From assembly GCA_002989075.1 (NCBI GenBank), contig PSQN01000011.1:649131-713130 (forward strand): 64,000 nt of DNA, read 5' to 3'. The notes beneath the pieces are model-generated. The model was given only the letters and a program-made list of their open reading frames with translations, was not told the DNA's origin and searched no databases. Both the position numbers and the translations under genes were made by a program. Shown in pieces: positions 56,131 through 64,000 of the stretch (position 1 is the first letter of the stretch; the number at the start of each line of letters is the position of its first letter). The DNA comes from Arthonia radiata (lineage: Eukaryota > Ascomycota > Arthoniomycetes > Arthoniales > Arthoniaceae).

Positions 56131-58842
56131 TCATCGCTCATCACCCACCTCCTCCTTGAGCTTCTCCAACGCTCCTTGGTACCGCTCCACCCTCTCCTCC
56201 GTCTTCACATCCTCCAATCTTACCTTTCGTACCTTTTGCCCCTCTCCCCTCTCAATCCTATCCTCATCAACACTGCTTCCCATCTTTCGCCGTTTCTCTT
56301 TCGGGTCACTGGAGTTCACAGCAACGACATGCCAGAACCACCCCGCCTCCCGTCCCTCTAGCAGTGTCCAGGCCCGTCCTTCCTTTCCGGCCCGTGCTGT
56401 CCGGCCAACGCGATGCACATAGCTGACTACACTGCGCGGGACGTCATAGCTCATCACGTCGGTCAGACCAGGGATGTCGAGGCCGCGGCTCGCCCGGTCG
56501 GTTGCTATCAATATTCTCTTAGCACGTGCAGATGCTATGTCAGTGGTGGAGAAGCTCGCTAAAAGCTTGCGGGTCTTGGACGCGGAAGTGGACTTTGTGA
56601 GGGTGGTGGTGAGTTTATGGAGAGTTGGGGAGAGGTGGCGCATGAGTGAGGAGAGGCGGGCGGCGGAAGAGTTAGTGGATGTGAAGAGAAGGACGAGCGG
56701 TTGGGCCGACGTTGCTACTTGGGTTGAGGAGTTGGGTATGGCCTTGGCTTGGCGCGGTGCCGATGAGTTGGAGGAGTCAGACGAGTCGGATGAGATGGAT
56801 TCGCTGTCTGAGTCTGAGAGGTCGTCCGAAGAGGATGAGGAGGAAGTGTCGGTATCCGTTGATGCGGTGTGACCGTTGGTCATAGGCTGGCTTGTGGGCA
56901 TATTCGTCTTGAGTGTGCCATGAATACTCTGCCTGGCGAGCAGCTTCTCGAGGAGCTTAAGCAAGTACAGAGGCTTCTCGCTACCGTCGCCGACAGGAAC
57001 AGCATATTCGTCGAGACCCGCTGGTAAAACCAGAGCACCTGAGGCCGTCTTTTCGACTTGCTCCTTGGTCGCTTGATCGTCCGTGGTCACCTGTTTGCCG
57101 CCGCCCTCGACTACGATGCTCATTGGATTGCTCAGCATCAAGCTGCCGAGTTTCTCCAAATCCCGGGTCATAGATGCGCTGCAGATTATCTTCCTCGGTC
57201 TGGACTTTCCTTGGCCGGGCCATGCAGGCTTCAGCAGCGTCCTCAACCATGGATCATCACTGCCCTCGAACGGATTCTTGAAATAGTCGTCGGACGGCTT
57301 ATTCAACGCCTTATTCACTACGTCTGCCCACTCTTGAAAGCTTTGGTCCAGAAGCCGGTCGGCCTCATCGATCACAATCCACTGCAGGTGACTCAAAGTG
57401 AACCCGCGCGTTTGGCGAATATGCTCCACAAGCCGGCCGGGTGTTGTGATCAAGATATCCACGCGTGACTCGAAGCACGGAACGTGGTTCTCGCTAAGCT
57501 CGAAGGCGTCCTCAGGCACGAAATCAGACGACGAGGATACAGAGTCTGCGTCGCTGTCATAAGCGGGCGCATCAAGGAATGCTTTGTACCGTTTCCAACC
57601 CTCGGGGTCGTGGCGTTGACGCTTCTCTATGAGATTCGATTGTTCGGACGCAAGGCTGTGCGAACCGACTGCTGTTGCGACTTTGAGCGCAGTAGATGAG
57701 CTGAATAGGGAGAACGTGCGATGGACTTGATCGACGAGCTCGCGAGTAGGCACGACAATAAGGGCGCGGAGTTTGGATGGAGTAGTAGGTACGAGATCTT
57801 GAAGAATGGGGAGGACATATGACAATGTCTTACCGGAGCCGGTGGCAGCAGAGACGCAGACATCGCCAGGATGTTGTCGAATAGTGGGAAGAACGTGTGG
57901 GAGAACACCGGCCTGGACTGGGAGCGCTGTGGTAAATCCGGATTCCGCGAGAGTAGCGAGAAGTGTTGGTGTTATGCTGAGTTCAGAGAAGGACGCTGTT
58001 GTCTTAGATGAGACGACATGCGGTGAACGAAGCCAGGACGGCAGTGCCGAGTACGTGGACGTTGCGGATGTGTAAGTCGGGTCTGCAGCAGGCCTTGGGA
58101 TGGGACCGAAGTCATGAAGCTTTTGACCCTCTTCTGGAGCCGGAGCATGTTCCTTGCTCTCCGCGCCAGTCCGGGGTGCAGCTGCTTGAGCAGACTTCGA
58201 ATACTTTTCGAGGATCTTGGAGTGCTTTTTGGTCTGTTCTTCTTCTGGATTCAGGCCAACCTCCACGCGTTCCACAGTCTCTGTGCGCTTCTTGCGTTTC
58301 GAAGCCTTTTTCGCCTGAATAATCGCAGCAGTGTCGCTGATCTCATCCTCGTTGATCACATCCGTATCTCCATCGGCAGATGGAACGTTCGGTGATCCTT
58401 GAGCTTGCTGTTCGAGGTTCGCATGTGGCGTTTGATCCTGCTCAATGACACCATGATCTACTCTGTGACGCTTTTGCTTTTTGCGCTTCTCGTCCTGACC
58501 GCGTTTTACTTTCGTCGGTGTAGTGGCCACAGCATCATTTTGCGACGTATTGCTGCCTGCGCGGTCACCGCCCACGTCTGCATCGTCGAGACGAGCTGGT
58601 GTCTTGCTTTTCTCCTGGTTCGATACTGACGTTCCGTTCGAAGCTTCGACCGAGACGCCTTGCACGACTCTGACAGCGGTTTTTGCAGCTCTTTTCCGTC
58701 CTGTCTTCTGCCGTTTCGGCGCTGCGTCTTCATTCAATTCTCTTTTCCTCTTCTCGCCTTGGTGCGAATGCGCCACCGAAGTGGCCACCGGGACTTTCTG
58801 AGGTCGTGGCGGTATGTATCGACTATAGAATGCGACACTCAT
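56131..58842 (-). CDS. DBP6: ATP-dependent RNA helicase Dbp6 (DEAD-box)
   Basis: Single exon of 903 residues. A Lys/Glu-rich N-terminal third (KRKRELNEDAAPKRQKTGRK) suggests nucleolar location. Helicase motifs follow in order: SAATGSGKTLSYV (I), VVPTRELVDQV (Ia), ITTPGRLVEH (Ib), VIDEADRLLDQ (II, DEAD), ICSASMTRDLEKL (III), LLFTSTNSSAARLSSLM, ILIATDRASRGLDIPG (V) and YVHRVGRTARAG (VI). An acidic Ser/Asp-rich insert (SSSSSSDDLSDSDSES) breaks the second RecA domain, as in Dbp6 homologues. Dbp6 acts in early 60S subunit assembly. Motif III has Ser in place of the usual Thr of SAT. Divergent from GPI3. Confidence 0.92.
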   Translation of the reverse strand: MSVAFYSRYIPPRPQKVPVATSVAHSHQGEKRKRELNEDAAPKRQKTGRKRAAKTAVRVVQGVSVEASNGTSVSNQEKSKTPARLDDADVGGDRAGSNTSQNDAVATTPTKVKRGQDEKRKKQKRHRVDHGVIEQDQTPHANLEQQAQGSPNVPSADGDTDVINEDEISDTAAIIQAKKASKRKKRTETVERVEVGLNPEEEQTKKHSKILEKYSKSAQAAAPRTGAESKEHAPAPEEGQKLHDFGPIPRPAADPTYTSATSTYSALPSWLRSPHVVSSKTTASFSELSITPTLLATLAESGFTTALPVQAGVLPHVLPTIRQHPGDVCVSAATGSGKTLSYVLPILQDLVPTTPSKLRALIVVPTRELVDQVHRTFSLFSSSTALKVATAVGSHSLASEQSNLIEKRQRHDPEGWKRYKAFLDAPAYDSDADSVSSSSDFVPEDAFELSENHVPCFESRVDILITTPGRLVEHIRQTRGFTLSHLQWIVIDEADRLLDQSFQEWADVVNKALNKPSDDYFKNPFEGSDDPWLRTLLKPAWPGQGKSRPRKIICSASMTRDLEKLGSLMLSNPMSIVVEGGGKQVTTDDQATKEQVEKTASGALVLPAGLDEYAVPVGDGSEKPLYLLKLLEKLLARQSIHGTLKTNMPTSQPMTNGHTASTDTDTSSSSSSDDLSDSDSESISSDSSDSSNSSAPRQAKAIPNSSTQVATSAQPLVLLFTSTNSSAARLSSLMRHLSPTLHKLTTTLTKSTSASKTRKLLASFSTTDIASARAKRILIATDRASRGLDIPGLTDVMSYDVPRSVVSYVHRVGRTARAGKEGRAWTLLEGREAGWFWHVVAVNSSDPKEKRRKMGSSVDEDRIERGEGQKVRKVRLEDVKTEERVERYQGALEKLKEEVGDER

Positions 58843-59174
58843 GTTTTGGCAAGCCGTTGAGCTACACTATGAGGTTTGTGAGCAAGCACACAGATCACTT
58901 GTGTGAATGCTGGGAGCCCAATGCTTTTTCTCCACACGTGTGACCATGGTGGCGTTAACTGCAATCTCCGACGCTTAGTGCTCTGGGAATGGTGTCGCTG
59001 GGGTTCCGAGCTCAGACGCTACTGCAGGTACCGACGCGCGCCACGCTTTTTCGAAAAGTGAGTTTCAAAAGTCCAGTCTTCCTCCTTTTCATCCCATCTA
59101 CGCGCACCAGGACCCATAATCTTTCCTACCGAAAAAGGCTTTGGACGCACGGATGATAATGTCGGCGATCCGAT
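58843..59174. promoter_or_regulatory. Divergent DBP6/GPI3 promoter with CACGTG palindrome
   Basis: 332 bases between the two divergent starts. CACACGTGTG at 58933-58942 is a perfect 10-bp palindrome around a CACGTG E-box, the target class of bHLH factors (Cbf1, Pho4 and relatives). Functional use is inferred. Confidence 0.45.
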
Positions 59175-60735
59175 ATGCCCCACAACATCGCTATGGTCAG
59201 CGACTTCTTCTTTCCGCAGCCAGGTGGTGTCGAAAGCCACATATATCAGCTGTCAACAAAGTTGATTGACCGCGGCCACAAGGTCGTTATCATTACGCAT
59301 GCGTATGAGGGCCGCACTGGCGTCAGATATCTGACAAATGGTCTGAAGGTCTATCATGTTCCCTTCTTGGTCGTCTATCGTGAAACTACCTTTCCAACTG
59401 TGTTCTCATTCTTTCCACTGTTCAGAAACATTGTTATCCGCGAGAACATCGAGATCGTGCACGGACACGCCAGTCTAAGCAATCTGGGTCAAGAAGCCAT
59501 CTTGCATGCCCGCACTATGGGGCTGCGGACTGTCTTCACGGACCACTCACTGTTCGGGTTTGCCGACGCAGCCAGCATTCTCACGAACAAGCTTTTGAAG
59601 TTCATACTGAGCGATGTAGATCACGTAATTTGCGTGAGCCATACATGGTACGTTTCAGCGAGCGCATGCCAATGATCAGGTGCTCACAGTGATCAGCAAA
59701 GAAAACACAGTCCTACGGGCCCAACTCGACCCCTTTAATGTGTCCGTCATACCCAACGCGGTCGTCGCGGAGAATTTCAGGCCTTTGAACCACCCAGCAG
59801 GACGTTCAAATGGCCATTTACGATCATTGCCTCTTCAGCATCCGCTCGGCCCAAATGACATGATCACAATCGTCGTGATATCACGTCTGTTCTACAACAA
59901 AGGCACCGATCTGCTGATCGCCACGATTCCACGCGTACTTGCTGCTCACCCACACGTGCGTTTCATCATCGCAGGATCAGGCCCCAAAGCGATCGACCTC
60001 GAGCAGATGATTGAGCGCCGCGTGTTGCAGGACCGAGTCGAGATGATGGGTCCCGTGCGTCATGAAGAAGTACGAGACGTCATGGTTCGAGGCCACATTT
60101 ATCTACATCCCAGTCTGACCGAAGCATTTGGTACTGTAATCGTCGAAGCAGCAAGTTGCGGTCTATACGTCGTGTGCACGCGGGTTGGGGGAGTTCCAGA
60201 AGTGCTACCACCTGACTTCACTACCTTCGCGAAACCCGAAGAAGACGATTTGGTCGCGGCAACGGGCCAAGCAATCGAAGCATTTCGCGCGAACAAGATC
60301 CGCACTGACAAGTTCCACGATCAAGTGAAGCTAATGTACTCGTGGACGGATGTTGCTTCACGCACCGAGCGCGTCTACAATACAATCACAGGCAACGTCA
60401 GCGACGGAGAGTTCTATGGCGACACCTCAGATGTGGTCTGGACAGCCGCAAGAAGCCGAGCCGGCGTGCAGAGTTTTGCGCTCATTGATCGACTCAAGCG
60501 CTACTACGGCTGCGGCATGTGGGCTGGCAAGCTTTTTGTTTTGTGCGTGATCATCGATTATCTGATCTTCTTATTCCTCGAGGCGTTTGCGCCGCGCGGT
60601 GCTATCGATATTTGCAAAGATTGGCCTAAGAAGGTGTCTAGGAAGACACCTAGGCAAATGAATAGCTACGCTGAGCCTAAGACCGGTCACAAGCTCCGCC
60701 TGAGGCATGCGCGAAAGACTGACAATTTTGGCTGA
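59175..60735 (+). CDS. GPI3: GPI-GlcNAc transferase catalytic subunit (PIG-A/Gpi3)
   Basis: Two exons (59175-59647 and 59697-60735; 49-nt intron) give about 503 residues. It starts [20 protein letters not shown], the invariant GT4 N-terminus (QPGGVESH). Other blocks are [50 protein letters not shown] across the splice, [28 protein letters not shown] and [20 protein letters not shown] (EX7E motif). A C-terminal membrane span ([19 protein letters not shown]) anchors it in the ER with the active site facing the cytosol. It transfers GlcNAc from UDP-GlcNAc to phosphatidylinositol, the first step of GPI-anchor synthesis. The acceptor was chosen to restore the conserved HTCKENT. Confidence 0.95.
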
Positions 60736-60988
60736 TGTATGCCCGTTGATGTGGGCATAAAGCTTATCGATAAGGGAACTCCCCTCATTGGAAGGCCACC
60801 AATTTCTTCTTGAAAGCACAACGTCAGCACAATTCTTCTGTACAGCAATCAAGCATGTAAAATTACACGCGAGCTTAGTCAATCAGGGCGGCGCCAGCAG
60901 AGCATGCGCCAGAGGAATCGCAAGAAGTTACAGAAGCAAAGGCGTGGATGCTCTGAGACTCACATCCTACGGTCCACATTGCGCCGTC

Positions 60989-61911
60989 ATGGAGGCCATT
61001 GACTTGAGTCTAGGCTTGGCCGACACGCACGTCTTGGTGACCGGAGGTGCCGGCTTGATTGGTAGAAGAACGGTATCTGCCTTTCTGGAAGCCGGGTGTA
61101 AAGTCTCAGTGTTAGACGTGTCCAGCCAGAGCTTGGCCGAGCTACCCGACGAGTTCCTCAAACAACAGGCAAGATATCCCAAAACGTCTCAGCTTTCGTG
61201 CTTCGAGGCCGATATCACATGTGAGTCGAGCTTGCAAAAAGCATTTGAAAATGCTCGCGGAAATTTTGGGCCAATCCAATGCTGCGTCGCTCTTGCATCT
61301 TTAGATCTATCCGTTCTCGACCATCACAAGTCGATTATTGATATGCCTGTTCAGCAATTCAGAAAAACAATTGACGTCAACGTGACTGGCACATTTCTGA
61401 CAGCCAAGATCTGGCTTTCACAGCTGGCAGGCTCTCAAGATGCTCAGGCATTGAAGAATAAAAGTCTATTAATAGTGGGCAGTGAGAGCGGCTCGTTTGG
61501 TGAACGTACGAATGCCGACTACGCAACTTCAAAGAGCGCCGTCCAAAATGGCTTGCTGCAAAGCTTGAAAGCCGACGTTCCCAGGACTGTTCCTGCTGCG
61601 AGAATCAACGCAATCGTGCCTGGCCCAGTCGATACAGCCCGATTTCGAGAGGAGTGCAAAGCTGATGCCAATCAACTGTGGCTGGATGCTCGGGCGACGT
61701 AAGCGCTCATCTTGCTAGGATTCTGGAATCCATCGGTGTAGCTGACTTCAACAGCACAGCTTTAGGTCATCCGGTCCCGATGGCCGCGGTTGCTAAAGGC
61801 ATCGTCTTCCTGGCAAGCGAGAATTGGAGTTCGCATATACATGGACAAGTGTTGCCCGTCGATTCAGGCAAGCAAGGCAAGGTCATGTGGATGCAAGGGG
61901 AGCAACCTTAA
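60989..61911 (+). CDS. Short-chain dehydrogenase/reductase
   Basis: Two exons (60989-61698 and 61755-61911; intron ends after a GCTGAC branch at TTCAACAG) give about 288 residues. Cofactor motif: THVLVTGGAGLIGRRTVSAF (TGxxxxxG variant), acidic partner in CFEADITCESS, and DVNVTGTFLTAKIW. Catalytic Ser and Tyr-x3-Lys are in LLIVGSESGSFGERTNADYA-TSK. The C-terminal part contains RINAIVPGPVDTARF and, across the splice, TTALGHPVPMAAVAKGIVFL and GQVLPVDSGKQGK. Substrate unknown; classical SDR fold. The start chosen (MEAIDLSLGLADTH) leaves a normal short N-terminus; an open frame extends 67 codons upstream. Confidence 0.88.
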
Positions 61912-61984
61912 GCACCAACTCCCATGTTTTGTCGGCGCCACAAGAGCGAATCGCGCAGACCTTCGCTCAAACCTTCAGATCATA

Positions 61985-62917
61985 TCATGAAAACCGACCT
62001 TGCGCAAGCTCTCGCATCCTTGGCGCCTCCCATCCTTCTGGGTACCATCCCCCAAGCTCCCAGTCAACAATGCCCGCAAGGAACCATTTACCACTAGCAG
62101 ACTGATCAATGATGACGTTTCGCGTGTTTATATCCCCATGCGCGAACACATAAGGGGGCCTGTCGTCGAAACCGCACAACTCTACGTTTTGTCTCATGGC
62201 TCGAGCGAAAACTGCAAAGAATGCTGCTTTCTCACCAGTGAATGGATAAACACGATGAGATATGCCGAGCCCTTGTTCTGTGCCGGTCAGCTTGCGCAAT
62301 CCGTTGTGCTTGAGTATGGCACGTGTGAGGTTGGTAGAGTCCTGGAATTGCGAAATTGCTGAGTGCAACTGATCACACGATCATGACTTACCAGACCGTG
62401 TTTTGATTTTCTCCCGCCAGGCCCGCAAGGTTCCGCACAACTGCGTACAAACATCAAAGCGCTCTTTCTCACTTAGCAGTTGCCACACTTCCGCGACTGT
62501 ATGACCCTTAATAAGCTGCATATACAGAAATATACCATCGGGAGTCGTACGCCAACCATATATCTGCGGCACTGGTACGCCGTGTTGGCGGAGAAGCTGG
62601 TATGCGTACCACGTACACTGACCCTCACCGATTGTGACGTGCGGTCCCCACTTCACAAAGACTCCCTGGCTCTCAAAACTAGCCCTCCCCGCGCAGACGT
62701 CCCCCGGTAACTTTTCCGAGTGCCTCTGAACAACTTCTGGGACGAGCTTGTGCAAGAGCACTACTCGGTCGAATGTTTCGTTGGCGTGGTGCGGTACAGG
62801 TTCCATGGAGGCCTCTGTAAACACATGCTCCCCGGATACGGACGCTTCATGTGGGCGTGTTTCTCTTCTGAGCGGTCGGTGCTTGCGGATGCGCCTCAAT
62901 ACAGGGCAGCAGTCCAT
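61985..62917 (-). CDS. Aminoglycoside-phosphotransferase-like (APH/choline kinase fold) protein
   Basis: Two parts: about 62390-62917 and 61985-62360. The N-lobe carries VFVKWGPHVTIGEGQCTWYA (family Lys and Glu) and VPVPQIYGWRTTPDGIFLYM-QLIKG hinge. The C-lobe has YVFAHGDINTRNVIID (catalytic HGDxxxxN) and LAGIVDWELGGWYPEGWE (DWE in place of DFG). This is the large fungal family of APH-like putative kinases; substrates are generally unknown. The splice between the two halves is unclear: the obvious GTAAGT donor near 62390 leaves only a very short intron to the in-frame acceptor, so exon limits may differ. The start is 62917 (MDCCPV) or 62806 (MEPVPHH). Confidence 0.75.
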
Positions 62918-63617
62918 AAAATCGCCTTTAATAATCAGCAAACTCAATCATTGCCGTTCAGTACCTAGAAAACGGCGCGTGAACGTTCCTTGGAAACGGT
63001 GTGCAGGCGATGCACAGGTGCAACAAGTCAACCGCTCTCATTTCTATGCTTGTCTGCCTCCAAGCAGTGGCCTTCCGAGCATAGCCGAGCAAGCCTTCGA
63101 GCCATCCCGCTTGCTCGGCAAAGCAGCGTGCTCCGTCAAAACGCTTAGCAAAATCAGACGGCATTTGGGCGATGCCATGCAAGTCGAGCTGCTGAGTCAA
63201 TAATGGAAGTAGCTATTTTCCCCACGGAGTAAGGGAAGCGATGCATCCAATTCTCCGATCTTGGACTCTTCTACCCAATTGGAACAGGAGGTCGCTTGAC
63301 CACGACCTGAGCACGTCTTACAGCACAACGCTACATGATCGTACTTAGCGTGCTCTCAGCCTTGGGTCTGTTCAACGCATCGACCTATTTATCTGCCACT
63401 TTGGGCACGCCTCGTTGCCGTCTGAAAACGCGGTGAGGGTGCCTCGCTGGCTGCTTCTGTGATTAGCCCCATGCTGTGTCGACGCTTCGTCCGCATCAGT
63501 GCGTGCTGATATCTCGCACAGAGGTTCTCGTGCACATTCCTTGCGCCTGGGCTCCCAAGGCTTCGTGATGACGCGCCATATGGACAAATCAGGAACTTAT
63601 TCTTCATTCCACAGTAT
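62918..63617. other. Intergenic, about 700 bases
   Basis: No exon with family or splice support. It includes the promoter of the APH-like gene. Confidence 0.35.
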
Positions 63618-64000
63618 TTACGGCAAAAATGCGGCAACTCCGCGATCGATTACTTTTACCCCGAGCTGCTGTCCAGTGTGGAATACGTTGTGCTCTGGAT
63701 CGACTTCGGTGTCATTCTTGCCGTTCAAACTCTCACTGGAATGCGCATTTACCAAACGCTAAATTGTCCCTGTATCCGCAGCTGTCTTCTTCGCACGCTG
63801 AGAACGTTCGCTTACGTGGCATCCCGGCAGTCTCCCCGACGCGTATATTGACAGCGTCTGAATCCTGTGTCCAGTCAGTGAGGGCAAGCTCACAATAGTT
63901 TTTCCTGATCTCAAGGCACGATCGATCTCCGAGATGTCGAGCACATACGCAAGAATAGGGGTTATGTCGAATGGCCGTGCAAATAGTGGATAGCCGATGT
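63618..64000 (-). CDS. Possible 3' end of an unidentified gene (runs off right edge)
   Basis: Two exons can be joined in phase 0: 63816-64000 (open to the edge; text GYPLFARPFDITPILAYVLD and ISEIDRALRSGKTIV) and 63618-63758 (RLVNAHSSESLNGKNDTEVD, then VFHTGQQLGVKVIDRG, ending AAFLP and TAA). Donor GTAAGC and acceptor AATTTAG bound a 57-nt intron. The text reads like protein, but I recognise no family. It could still be chance; the neighbouring sequence beyond 64000 would settle it. Confidence 0.33.

Noticed and set aside
1-64000. Transposons, LTR or virus-derived elements, CRISPR arrays, rRNA genes
   Set aside because: No reverse transcriptase, transposase, integrase or capsid motifs, no long terminal repeats, no spaced direct repeats and no rRNA-like sequence were seen by reading; a repeat search could still find degraded copies.

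Overview
This window is nuclear DNA of a filamentous ascomycete, most likely a Dothideomycete (possibly Mycosphaerellales). The evidence is a dense set of genes on both strands, short introns (about 47-110 nt) with GTxxGT donors, CTRAC-like branch points and YAG acceptors, and protein families with typical Pezizomycotina architecture (PAN3 with an N-terminal CCCH finger, Gtr2, Dbp6, Gpi3, Spt20, Psd1). The class is inferred from protein style; no search was run. Exon boundaries were read by eye and may be off by a base or two where given as 'about'.

Layout. 0-9 kb holds housekeeping genes: a left-truncated EST1/SMG7-like gene, a GTT1-like glutathione transferase, the divergent ribosomal pair RPS5/RPS25 with a palindromic telomere-box between them, a cytochrome-b5-like MAPR protein and the TORC1 GTPase Gtr2/RagC. 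At 9.4 kb lies a three-exon gene for an 8-cysteine secreted peptide whose first intron carries a minisatellite. 10-24 kb holds choline kinase, an auxin-efflux-carrier-type transporter, an amidase, the SAGA subunit SPT20 and a small conserved Ser-rich protein. 24.5-28 kb is a large low-complexity, dehydrin-like protein. Mannose-6-phosphate isomerase follows at 29.6-30.9 kb.

31-37 kb is a gene-sparse stretch whose only clear genes are three tandem paralogues for small secreted cysteine-rich proteins that share cysteine spacing, one phase-0 intron and a C-x4-C-x-C tail; the middle copy looks damaged. This is the most novel-looking part of the window. It is followed by a membrane-anchored histidine acid phosphatase, a small SRPBCC-fold protein, an archaemetzincin protease, PAN3 and another small secreted protein. 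45.6-48 kb is gene-poor with short tandem repeats. 48-63 kb returns to housekeeping: a polytopic membrane protein, mitochondrial phosphatidylserine decarboxylase, a crotonase, a possibly dual-targeted URE2-type GST, the ribosome-biogenesis helicase DBP6 divergent from GPI3, a short-chain dehydrogenase and an APH-type kinase-like protein. A partial unidentified gene may run off the right edge.

Functional links are loose, as expected for a eukaryotic chromosome. Choline kinase and Psd1 both feed phospholipid synthesis; PMI (GDP-mannose supply) and Gpi3 both feed glycoconjugate and GPI synthesis; RPS5, RPS25, Dbp6 and Gtr2 belong to ribosome production or growth control. I saw no rRNA, convincing tRNA, CRISPR array, or recognisable transposon or virus-derived element.
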